Of a stretch of DNA of 64,000 nucleotides, positions 32,117 to 42,553 are shown in pieces. Numbering within the stretch: the first letter of the stretch is position 1; the number at the start of each line of letters is the position of its first letter. The translations under genes and the position numbers were made by a program. Source of the DNA: Cryptomeria japonica (Eukaryota > Streptophyta > Pinopsida > Cupressales > Cupressaceae); assembly GCF_030272615.1 (NCBI RefSeq), contig NC_081410.1, positions 503,113,942 to 503,177,941 on the forward strand. The letters are read 5' to 3'. Below the pieces are notes generated by a model, which did no database searches, was not told the DNA's origin, and worked only from the letters and a program-made list of their open reading frames with translations.

Positions 32117-34000
32117 TTAAAAACTCTTCATGGTTTCCTCTGCATTCTGCACCAAGAGCATCATTGCCTTGGCTGCTTCCCTCAAGTTGGTGTTTTCCTG
32201 AGCAATTTGACTCTCTTTCATTTTCGTGTCCTTATCAGTAGTAGTCTGCCTAGTTCTATGCCTAGGGGTCTGGTTGGTTAGGCTGGAAGTTGGAGCATCT
32301 TCTATAATTACCAGGTTCTTCTCCTAGTTTTTCTTTTCCAGATGATCCACCAGCGCATTCATATTCTGGGAAGAAACCTTAAGGACCTAGAGGCTGTGGT
32401 TCATAAGGTTTTTCAATGCTTTCTCATTACGGGCCATCCGGGTGTTGACGCTGTCTTTGTCCTCCTCCACTTGTTCTTTCATGGTTTTAATAACGTCCTC
32501 CAAATGTTTCAGGTTGCCTTTTATCAGATCTTTCTCCAGCCAGTCCTCCATTTCCATTTCCTCCTCCGCTTCACTATTTTCCATCTCCTCATTCTGTTTC
32601 CCAGAGTCAGACATCTTAATCAGCTTATTGATCTTATCTTCAGCTCCCTTTGCTTACCCTACATGCTGGTGATGTTTTCAACAACCCACTTCTGAAAATT
32701 GAATAATTCAAGGGTGCAGTTGTGGGCGGTGTCCAGGATGGTATCCATAGAGTCCTTTCTTTGTTCAGTCTCCTCAATATTAGGGTTGTCACCCTCCTTA
32801 GGATTCAGAGCCTCATTCTCACTTTTTAAGCCCTTAGGGTTGGAGTGAAGATTCTCAGAATTTCCCCCTTCCTCCCCTTCACCATAGTTCTCCTCCTTGT
32901 TAGGCTCCATTTCAGTATCAGTGTCCTTATCCTTTCCCTCTTCTTCATCACAATGCATGTCCTTTTCTTCATGCTCTATTTCAACCTTCTATTTTTTATG
33001 TGTAGGGGTGCTGGGCTAATCCCCATTCAAATCAGAGTCTTTGCATTTCTCAGATATCTGAGCATTGATGATCAAAGGATCATCCTTGGTTGCCCTAGCC
33101 TTATCCTTAATGTGTTCATAAATAAGCAGAATGAGTCCCTGGTGCGCTAAAGGATAGGAGCTAGGCTTTTTAGCATGGTCGGCAAGGCTCTCGTTTAGAG
33201 AGGAGGCTAAATAGAAGGGCAAGGATATTTTAGCCCCATGGCAGAAATGGTTCAAGGAGCGCGAAATGATAGTTATAAATTTTTGTAAATCTACCATCCA
33301 TAGTCAAATATTCCATTAAATCCCTAAGAACTTTTTGCCAGAAAGGCTTTACCTATTGCGGGGTGTAATATGATATGTTGTCCTTCTTCGCAAGGTTTCC
33401 TTTCTCATTCTCCGTCTTCGGGAATTTTTTGAAAGCCTCAGTGGCATCCTTCCGATCCTTGTAGAATTTAGTCCCCTCCATCTTGAGTCCCATGACCTCT
33501 ACAATCAAATTTTCATCAATTTGCCAAATCTCCCCAAATAGGGTAGCCCTGTTGTTGCTCTAGCTTTTAGTGAAACCGTAAGACACAGAGTTTCTGCTAC
33601 CATGGAGCTTCTCCATATAATCAGTGAAGCCGTGTCTGTGGAGCCTTCTCTATACCTTTCTTTTGCTCTTCCAATTCTCACAACCTAAAGGCTCATTCCT
33701 GTTTAGGTTACTGCCCATTCTGATTTCCAGGTAAAGATACCCTCTACTGCAATTCTCAATCCACGAATAAAACTCAGAAAACTTGTTATTTTTGGTTTCC
33801 CCATGTAAAGATTCTTTCACAGTTTGTAGATTGCTACTCATGTCCACACAAACCTAGCTATTATTACTATTATCTTTCGCACACATATGATCTTGGTTAT
33901 GATGCCGAGAAACACTCATCATCTGACAGTTAATCGGCCCCCAAAATCTGTCATTGGTACTCGTTACCCAGAAATAAATCATGAGATTAACTTGATCCAT
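32117..34000 (-). pseudogene. ORF3 of LINE L: orphan protein downstream of ORF2
   Basis: Function unknown. The ATG at 34000 (MDQVNLMIYF) lies 27 nt after the ORF2 stop. One frame runs to about 33250 with nonsense codons only, then frameshifts lead to the end at TAA 32117. N-terminal globular half: EFYSWIENCSRGYLYLEIRM, then FGEIWQIDENLIVEVMGL, FYKDRKDATEAFKKFPK, YLTMDGRFTKIYNYHFALLE and LPFYLASSLNESL. This is followed by an acidic low-complexity part (32659-32958) and a charged coiled coil (32387-32614 and on). It lies inside the 16-bp target duplications, so it moved with the LINE. Ordinary plant L1 elements have two ORFs. It may be a captured gene (3' transduction) or a genuine third ORF. 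Confidence 0.6.
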
Positions 34001-34026
34001 TGAGGTGATCAAAGTATAATTGCTCC

Positions 34027-37000
34027 TTAATCTCCTGTTTGATGTGAGTTTCTCCTATGTATTTGACATCCTTCTCCAAATTCCCCTTCATTGGCAAGGA
34101 TATTTGCAACCTTATTGCCCTCTCTAAAGGTATGAGTTATACTAATGCTAACATAGTTATTTAGAATATCTTTAGCATTTTTAATTAAATTGGCAATATT
34201 CCAGGAAACAGAACTAGTACCTTTAAGGGCTTGTATGATGTTTAAAGAGTCCCCTTTGAGCCAATTTTTTTTGAATTTGAATTCCTGAGCTAGCTTTAGG
34301 CTCTTTAGCATTGCCAGAGCTTCAACCACATGGTTATTTTGGGTTCCAAAAGGAGAAGCAAAAACAGCAATGCAAATTCCTTGAGCATTTCTAATAACTC
34401 CCCCTCCACCAGCCTTTCCAGGGTTCCCTTTAGCTGCCCCATCAAAATTAACCTTTATCCAGTCATAATCAGGAAACCTCCATACAATGTTATCTCTCTT
34501 CTTCTTATTTTCTGATTTGTAGACCTTATGTATTAGGTTCCATTCAGTAAGGATGTCTTTTTCCATATCATTCATATCTGTAGTAGACCATTGCTGATTA
34601 TTCTTGTGAGGAATGTTGATGTTCTCCTTTATAGCCTTGCATATTTTTTCAAAGACCACCTGAGTATTACACTTAGCTTCCCTAAATATCCTATTATTCC
34701 TTTCTTTCCAAATGCCCCAGCATATCATGGGGAGGGTCAAAGACCATAGGTTCTTGATGATTTGGCATTTGGTTGGAAAATTCCATTGCCAGATGATATC
34801 CTTGATGCTCTTGTTCATGACCTAGTTAATTTTCCATTTTTCCCACATTTTGCATCAAATATCCCAAGTGAAGGAGCAGTGGAAAAATAGGTGATCAACT
34901 GATTCCCCCTCCTTCTGGAAAAAACCCCTTCGGATTAAATTGTCAAGAGTAGGGGTGCTATAATGAGAAGCAAGCCAAAAGAAAATGTTGACTTTAGGGA
35001 TCAGAATGTTGTTCCAAACTTTGCTCCAAATGGGATTGCTAGTTTGAGAGAAAGTGTTTTTATAGGCAAAAGCAACTGTAAATTCACCTTTAGGATCACT
35101 TTTCCAGAGGAAAACATCATCATAGCCTTTGTTAGGGGAAAAGGATAGCAACTCCTTTTGGAGAGAGGAAAATCCAGAATGGAGGTCATCAAGTCTAACC
35201 CACTTATTCTCCTTCCAATAGTCACATACCATAATCCCAAACCTCCTTTTAAAATCTTCAATAATTTGACTATTGTTTTGATCACAAAGGGCTTCATTCT
35301 TCATCTAGGGGTCTTCCCAAATCCTTATTCTGTCACCTTTTCCAAGGACCCATCCAGCCCCAGCTTTTGCCACTTTTATGGATTTGGTAATACTATTCCA
35401 GATGAAGGATCTAGCAAGGATATCTTCAGAGTTAAGGATCCCTTGGATAGTCTAATTCTGAATGTATTTGTCAAACCAAATTTGATTCCAATCTTTCTTA
35501 GTGTCATAGGCTCTCCATAACTATTTAGCAAGAAGAGCTTTGTTAAAGGTTTTTATAGCTTTAATCCCCAGCCCTCCTTTGTTCTTTGGTCTACACACTT
35601 TGTCCCAGGAAACCAAAGGTATTCTATTTTTTTCTTCCACTCCTAACCATAAAATCTCTTTTGGATTCTTTCTATAGCTTGAGCAAATTTAGCCGGAATA
35701 CCAAACAGGCTGAGGGCATAAACAGGGAGATTTTGAAGAGTAGCTTGAAGGAGCTACATTTTCCTAGCCTGAGATAACATTGAGCCTTTCCATCTAGCAA
35801 GTCTTTTATTAATTTTATCAATGAGCATATTCTAGAATGAATTTGGGGGAGCTAACCCTAAAGGAAGGCCCAGATACGTGGAAGGGAGCATTTCCACTTT
35901 GCACCTAATAATGTTAGCAATTTTCTGTTGTCTAGTGACCAGAGTATTGAGGAAGTACATAGCTGATTTGTCCCAATTAACTTGCTGACCAGTTGCCAAG
36001 GCATAGGAGTTAAGAGTTGTTTTGAAGGCATCAGCCTCCTTTATTGAAGAATATCCCATGAGGATAGTGTCATCATCAAACTGTTGATGAGTGCAAGAAA
36101 CATTAGCAGAGGAAGGTTGAAGACCTTTGATAGTTTTGCTTTGTTTCAACTTATGAATCAATCTTCTCATACTTTCAGCCAATATGGTAAAAAGGATAGG
36201 AGGTATGAGATCTCCTTGTCTTAGCCCTCTTGAAGTTTTAAAAAAATTTGTTGGAGATCCATTAACCAGAATAGAGAACATAGAAGTAGTGATCAGTTCT
36301 CTGATTATTTTGATAATCTTATCATCAAAACCAAAAGCCCCCATGATTTTAAAGAGAACATCTCACTCAACTCTATTGTAAGCCTTTGCCAGATCCAGCT
36401 TTATCAAGAAACCTTCTTTTTTAGTAGCACTGAGGGAATGAATGTTCTCATGAACAAGAATGATTGAGTCTAGGATCTGCCTAATAGGAACAAAGCCTTT
36501 CTGCTCCTCCAATATGATGAAAGGAAGCACCGCCAAAATTCTAGTGGTCCAAACTTTGGATATAATTTTGTAGAAAGAGTTACATAGGCTAATTGGCCTA
36601 AATTTTCCCTTAGAATCTGCCCCAGCAACTTTGGGGATTAAGGCTATAAAAGTAGAATTCAGTTCCTTAAGGATTCTTCTGGATCCAAAAAATTCTTTGA
36701 CCGCATTAATCGTGTCCTCCCCCACAATATGCCAGAATTCTTGGAAGAAGAACATAGGGAAGTTGTCAAGGCCTGGAGCTTTATCCCCTTGAAACGAGAA
36801 GATAGCTTTTTTGATTTCTCTAGTAGACGAGATGGCAGTAAGGGCCTTATTTTGAATAGGGTTAATGATCTTAGGAATAATATTAACCAAATTGATTTGA
36901 TGGGTTTGATCAATGTCCTTGTTACTAGAAAGGAGTTGCTTGAAGAATCTAATAGCTTCATCCTTATTAAGCAGAGTGTTGTTTTCAACAGTCAGTCTTG

Positions 37001-38133
37001 TGATTCTATTTGCAGCCTTATGTTTTAAAGAAGTCATGTGGAAAAATTTAGTGTTTCTATCCCCTGCCTTCAGCCATATAGCCCTAGATCTCTACCTCTA
37101 ATAGATTTCTTCCCTAGAAATAAGGTTGTGGATGTTGACTAGGACCTCATCTTCCATGGCTTTGGAATACTTTATGTAGCCTTCTCTCTGGATTGAATTT
37201 TGTATCTGGTCCAATTCCTCCTCTAATTTTTTCTTTGAATCAAAGATATCACCAAAGACCTTCTTGTTCAAGATCTTAATGTTGGTTTTGATGTTTTTAA
37301 GTTTTATGGCAACTTTATACATGGCAGTTCCATTAACATCAAGATTCCACCAGTCAGCAATAGATTTTTCAAGATTAGGGTGGGAGGTCCACATCTTTTT
37401 GAAATGAAAAGGGAATCTCTGATTATTCTTAGAGTTCTCTACAACAAAAGAAATGGGATAATGATCTGACCCAATTCTATTAATAACAGAAAGGGAGCAT
37501 CTATGAGAAAGAATCCAATCATTAGAGAGAAGGGATCTATCAAGTCTTACCTAGATGAGATCTTCACCATCTCTTTGGTTAGACCAAGTGTAGGATGCCC
37601 CGTTGAGATCCAAATCAATGAGAGCATTGTCATTAATAAAGTCCATCAGGTCAGATCTACTATCTGGTTGAGCTTGACTACCTCCAAATTTTTCTGTCTT
37701 GTAGAGGAGTATTGAAATCTCCCATCACAACCCAACTGTGTAGAGGGAAATTTTTCCTTTTATGTTGAACTTTATTCCAAAATTTACTTCTAACAGATTT
37801 GGAGTTAGGGGCATAGATATTAGTGATAACAAATTCCTTACCATCAAAGATGCTTTTAGCTTTTAGGGATAAAATGTTGCCATCCACATCAATCATATCT
37901 CCAGAGGTAGTGCTTTTATTCTAGAATATGGCAACCCCTCCTAAGGCTCCATTCAAGCTACTGCCACAGACCCCTCCTTTTTTGAAAAACTTTAATTTCT
38001 CCACTTTCTCTTTACTCATTTTGGTTTCCTAAACCAGGATAATATCCAGATTTTGATCTTGAATAAGGTTCCTTAATATATCCTATTTATTGAGACCATT
38101 TAGGCCTCTGATGTTCCAAGATATTACTTTCAT
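34027..38133 (-). pseudogene. LINE ORF2: endonuclease, reverse transcriptase, RNase H
   Basis: Replicase for target-primed reverse transcription. The ATG at 38133 (MKVISWNIRGLNG) begins the apurinic endonuclease-like domain, with QETKMSKEKV, FVITNIYAPN and VVMGDFNTPL. A linker (37098-37394) leads to RT (35832-37037): GLDNFPMFFFQEFW, STFIALIPK, FRPISLCN, LDLAKAYNRVEW-like, LRQGDLIPPILF, then FDDDTILMG. In the usual catalytic FADDT the Ala is Asp here. A zinc-binding RT-associated region (34855-35304) with a trailing WLASHY segment is followed by plant-type RNase H (34027-34600): VNFDGAAKGNPGKAGGGGVIRN, then VEALAMLKSL and HTFREGNKVAN. Frame changes near 37500 and 35800 and scattered stops inactivate it. 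Confidence 0.93.
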
Positions 38134-39852
38134 TTGGAAGCCTGAGGGCAGGACTCCTTGATAGTTTGTTGCCTTCCATCAGCTATATTTTTCTTACTCT
38201 CCTGGTCCCTATGCCATTTCATAGTTTTGCGTCCCAGTGGGGATCTTGAGGCCCCAAAATCAGCCTTAGATCTAGTTCTGGTTTTTACTCCATTAGGACC
38301 TCCTGCCTTCTTGGTTTTAATTTTCTTTCCATTTCCTATTGTGTTTTCTTCTTGTTGTTTTGCTCTAGATTCATCTTGCATGTTGCTCCATAGATCTTCT
38401 CTTTTCTGGGATGAAGTGGTCATATCAACTTCTATATTCCAAAATAAGGCATTTAAGTTTGCTTGCAGCGACCCAAACTTGTTACTCCTTCCAATTTTAT
38501 TTCCTGTTCTTGAAACTCTTCCTCTAAACAGGGTTCATCTTTCTTTGATATGGGTTCATGAAGATCCTCAGGATGAAAGTCAGTGATATCCTCAATCTCA
38601 CCATCTTCAAGTGTCTCTTCACTGATTTCATTCTCCTTCGCCTGTGACTGTAGAGCCTCAAAGGTATTGCTTATTTTGATCTCAAACTCCTTGGTTTCAT
38701 TCTTTTTGTTCCCCTTCAGGGGGGGTCTTTAGGAGGGTCAGTGGTATCAGCTTTCAGGTGTTCTGGTATGTTTACCAAGTTTCCACTTTTTTCTTCTAAC
38801 TTGTTGCAGTCTTTGTTGTTATTTTTTTCTTTCCAAACCAGTTTGTGAATGTTTTTTTCTTTCATCACAGGTCTTTTAGGGTTGTTGGGGCAAGCCTTAG
38901 CCCAGTGACCTTCTTTTTTGCAGGAGAAGCACACAAAAGGGAGAGATTCAAATTCAATGGCTTGTTCCCATAACCCAAGTTTGGAGTTTATGTCAATAGT
39001 ACTTGGGAGATCCATATTCTGTGATATGTTGACGCAGATGCGTGCATACACCAGCCTCTTGCGAGCTACTATCATTGGGTCTATCTCAACAAGATCCGCA
39101 AAGGAGTTAGCGATTCCTGAGAAAACATCCTCCACCCAGTATTCCAATGGCAGCCTAGGCAACCTAACCCACACCAAAGCAGATTCAAAGAAAGAGTCAT
39201 TGAGTTCCATATTAGGGGACCATTTTCTAATAGAAAGAGAGGATTTACCAAACATCCAGGGGCCACCACTTAACATCGCTTCCAAATCTTCCCCACATGA
39301 AAAAGAGAACACAAAAATGCCTCTAGGCAGGGCAGAGACTTCAACCTATCCTTTCATTCTCCATTCTCTCTTAACAAAGGACCTAACATCCTCAATATTA
39401 GGTCGGGGTCCAACAAATTTCCCCACTAGAGAAAGAGTCATTAAAGAGATACTATGATCAATAACTAAATCAGGAATCTCAATCACAAATTTAGCTATTC
39501 TAATATCTAATATATCCTTGACAAAGGGGAAAGATGATCTACTAGTCAGTTTACCATATGCTTGTCTTGAGAAGAGACTATCCCAAGGTTTAGGTATTCG
39601 CCCCTCCTTGATATTTTCTGAGTCAATCTTCACCGCCTCGGGGCTTGAATCTTGAGAATCTTTTCAGTTTTTGGGATCAGGAGGAGGGTCCTGTGTTCGT
39701 GGGTCCCCATCCTGCCTTCCATCCTCATCATTAGATGCTTGTCCTTGAGCTGCAGTGGAGTCAGAACCAGAGGAACCAACATCGTTGTTCCCTCCATTTC
39801 TCGATTTCAAATTTCCCACTGCAAATGTTGTTCCCTCCGCTATTCCCTCCAT
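38130..39852 (-). pseudogene. LINE ORF1: DUF4283-type RNA-binding protein with CCHC knuckle
   Basis: Nucleic-acid-binding chaperone of the LINE ribonucleoprotein. The ATG at 39852 (MEGIAEGTTFAVGN) is followed by a low-complexity G/S/D-rich leader. The conserved plant ORF1 domain follows, with FSFSCGEDLEAMLSGGPWMF, WVRLPRLPLEYW, then a CCHC knuckle CFSCKKEGHWAKAC (about 38896-38937). It stays in one frame from 39852 to 38716 apart from nonsense codons (two of them near 39662 and 39345). After a seven-base G run near 38720 it shifts frame, and the basic C-terminus (38130-38423) ends in TGA overlapping the ORF2 start as ATGA. Confidence 0.85.
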
Positions 39853-39936
39853 TTCTCCTAATACTTTTTGAAAGTTGATATAAGGGTGCTATCCCCTTTA
39901 AAGATAACTCTTACCATTAAAAAAAACAAAAAAAAA

Positions 39937-40691
39937 CAAGAGAAATAATAAATCAAAACCATTTAATAAATAACCTCATGGGCAAAATAGAAATACAAAA
40001 GCTAATAAATCAAAATCAATATAAAATAAATATCACAACTATATAAATAAACAAATAAATAATAATCAGAAGGCTCAATAAATAAATAAAATAATGCCAC
40101 AAGACAATTCAACTGCGACTAGACTAACTAGGATATCAACTAGGACCTAGAGTATAAGGAAGTAAACTTATATCAGCTCCAACAACATGTCATTGGGATA
40201 AGACACGCTAGGACCTATGAGACCAGGTGGAGTTGATGCCTACTACCTACAATCCTGCAACCACCATTAACTATGATACAACATATACAATGATATATAA
40301 TAAATAATCAGGCAATCGACAAAGAATCACAACATCATATCATGCTCGTAGTGAGTGGTATGACATCGTCCCTATCACGAAGACACTAGAAAACAATCAC
40401 AATCATCATAGCATCAACTCAATCATCATGATCATATAATAGGGTTAGCATAATCATAATATCATTAAAATCCCATAAGCAAAAGAAATCCATCATGAAC
40501 CATGAACACATATAAGATCATCAAGTAAATCCATCATCATCATAATCCAAGATATGTCAATCATTCATAAGAGCCATCATGTAAAATATGTCAATATAAA
40601 ATGTCTATCATCATCCATAACATCTAATCATATATATAAAGTCATAAACATCAATCCAAACACCACATAAGAGTCTGTATAAGGCACTACA
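39937..40691 (-). repeat. Z right LTR, segment 2 (U3 end)
   Basis: The first about 150 bp repeat the sequence of 30796-31007. From 40093 it follows 9041-9513 and 25995-26150. It contains the unoccupied Y target, ccatc at 40574-40578. The right end is ctaca at 40691; the flank begins tccaaacaatc. Confidence 0.7.
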
Positions 40692-40971
40692 TCCAAACAA
40701 TCATAAGCATCATAGATGCAAGATCCTAAGGAATTTTGTAAAAATGGAAAAGTAATTGTATAAAACTACCATATTGCATGCACAAATATTACACAAACTT
40801 TGGCAACTTCACCATAAAAGATGTAAACAATTAGCACTTTGTTGAATTTCATCAAATAGTCCAAATTTTAAAAATAGAAAATATAAATGCATCACCATCC
40901 AAGGTGAAGAAATAGAAATTTATGGACATGTGATAGATGTTCATAAGACACGCACACTAAAAATTAATATT
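40692..40971. other. Flank between Z and copia A
   Basis: 280 bp of A+T-rich sequence with no gene or recognised repeat. Since Z's left target duplication is not found, I cannot confirm this as original host DNA. Confidence 0.5.
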
Positions 40972-42177
40972 TGTTAGATAGTTCAGATAACCAGAAGACA
41001 ACTAAGAGGGGGGCGAGGTGAATCAATTATCACAAATTATTGGAAGCATTAGCAATTTAAACTTTAATACTGAAACCCAAAACAATAATACCAGAGTAGC
41101 AGTTAATCCAATTAAGCATAAATAGTAATCACAGAATAAAAGCCATCAACACAACACCAAGATTTATACATGGAAAACCCGGTAAAGAGAAAAACCATGA
41201 TGGGAAGCCTACCCACAATCAGATAATACTTTTGCAGTAAGCATGTGAATTATAATGAAGGGGCTTGCACTTGCAGGAAGGCCAACAACCTAGAGCACAT
41301 TGATCATCACAAAAGGATCCTCACTAACTACATATAAATCCAGACAACAATCCAAAGAAGTGTTGAACTGCAAAAGATAGCATCTCCTATGCCAGAGTAC
41401 AGTTCCAGTTAAGCTCAATACCAGAGGACTAAATCCTCTTACATAAACCCAATTTGATCTTCAATGATCAACCAACTCATTTTCCTGAATGATATTACAT
41501 TCCTTGACCATGACCTCTTTCATTAACCATAATGATATACAATGAGATCTTACATCTATATATACAAAATCTCAACCATAAACAATTAGGTCAGCCACTG
41601 GACAATAAATCAATTACATAGTTACAAACAATTTTAACCTTAGACCAAACAAGTAATATCAACAAATCAGACATCCTAGAAATATATCAATAGGTCCTAT
41701 CCACACATTACATTAATGTCGGTCCATAACCTAGATCAATCAGGACCAAGTATAGGTCTGCACACTTCAACAATGATCTCCAACAGCCAAGTCTCGAACA
41801 TGATCACCAACAACATCCTTAAACTCCATCAGAAGCTACACCAACACCACTTATGCAATTCATCAAAGATCTCCACCAAAAGCTCTACTAGTGAAACCCT
41901 CGCTAGAACCAGAAACCAATCTTCTAAGTGATCAGGATAGTATCCAATCACCAGACCAAAACCAACTAACCAAATATGAGTATAAGTATTATGAACAATC
42001 CAATTCCATCGTCAGATTGTACCGGAGCCTACCGAATCATGCTGGATCCAAGTTAACCAAAAACCATTTAACCTAATGGGACCAAAACGGTATCGGTAAA
42101 GCATCCACATAACTAGTGTTGACATCAATGACAAAACATCAATGTAACACATAAACAATTCCACCAAATGGACAACA
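40972..42177 (-). repeat. 3' LTR of copia A
   Basis: 1206 bp, tgttagatag ... gacaaca. It contains the shared LTR module (tggaaaacccggtaaag at about 41170) and a 6-base G run near its U5 end (41008-41013). Confidence 0.85.
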
Positions 42178-42553
42178 ATCTCCCCCTTTGGCATTGATGG
42201 CAACACTAGATGTGAAAAACATCCAAGTACCAAGAAATGTCAAACAATTCTCCCCTTGTGGAAGATAGCCAACAATCTCCCACATATAGCTTTGAATATC
42301 AATAACTCTCCCCCTTTTCATATCTCTCCCTCTTTGACTTCTACTGTTTCTTCCTTTAACTTTTTCACATCAATATCTCTTCCCCTTTGACATCAATACC
42401 AGAAATCTGACAGAAATATCAAAGCAAAAGCATAAGCCTTTGAATCTCAAAACTGACTACTCCCCTTGAGCAGTAGCATCCCACATCAGTGTCAGAATGA
42501 ATAGTATCTTTGATAATGCATGCCAGACTGATGCCAAACCACATCAATCAAGT
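42178..42553 (-). promoter_or_regulatory. 3' purine tract and 3' untranslated part of copia A
   Basis: The purine tract (+ strand atctccccctttgg, 42178-42191) abuts the LTR. Additional pyrimidine-rich tracts on + (near 42309-42335 and 42380-42392, the latter followed by gacatcaat) repeat the PPT-like motif. No coding sequence is seen in this interval. Confidence 0.65.

Larger units (their letters stand above)
31940..39858 (-). mobile_element. L1-type LINE L, nearly full length, with three ORFs
   Basis: 7.9 kb, reading leftward. It is flanked by a 16-bp target duplication, taatactttttgaaag, at 31924-31939 and 39859-39874. The 3' end has a short poly-A (ttttt on +, 31940-31944). The 5' end lies only 6 nt before the ORF1 ATG, so at most the 5'UTR is lost. 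Order: ORF1 RNA-binding protein, ORF2 endonuclease-RT-RNase H, then ORF3. It inserted into P, which sits in Z's right LTR. A few nonsense codons and frameshifts make it inactive, but it is better preserved than its host elements. Confidence 0.9.
31008..39936 (+). mobile_element. Retroposed sequence P (poly-A tailed), split by LINE L
   Basis: A roughly 1-kb plus-strand unit in two parts: 31008-31939 and 39875-39936. It ends in an A-rich tail (attaaaaaaaac...aaaaac, about 39917-39936). A stretch starting aacaagagaaataat occurs both before the unit (from about 30796) and directly after the tail (from 39937), so the flanks are a direct repeat of up to about 210 bp, imperfect and interrupted by a deletion on the right. 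This looks like target-primed insertion (a 5'-truncated LINE or a processed transcript). Its coding content (31039-31724) is unidentified. Confidence 0.5.
6214..40691 (-). mobile_element. Ty3/gypsy chromovirus Z (nested, truncated)
   Basis: A leftward-oriented Ty3/gypsy element reconstructed from two diverged LTR copies around a pol remnant. The left LTR pieces are 6214-7102, 8644-9513 and 26000-26150. The right LTR pieces are 29941-31007 and 39937-40691. Both copies end in ctaca (26150 and 40691), giving an LTR that begins TGTAG in element orientation. A purine tract (tcccccgcttt on +, 26151-26161) lies just inside the left LTR, as expected for a polypurine primer. The internal part carries RT, RNase H, integrase and chromodomain but no gag. 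The right LTR's inner edge is lost at 29941, so the true LTR length is unknown. Confidence 0.65.

Noticed and set aside
35158-38586. Plus-strand open frames of 60-142 codons
   Set aside because: They mirror the LINE ORF2/ORF1 coding strand, which has clear endonuclease, RT, RNase H and CCHC motifs on minus.
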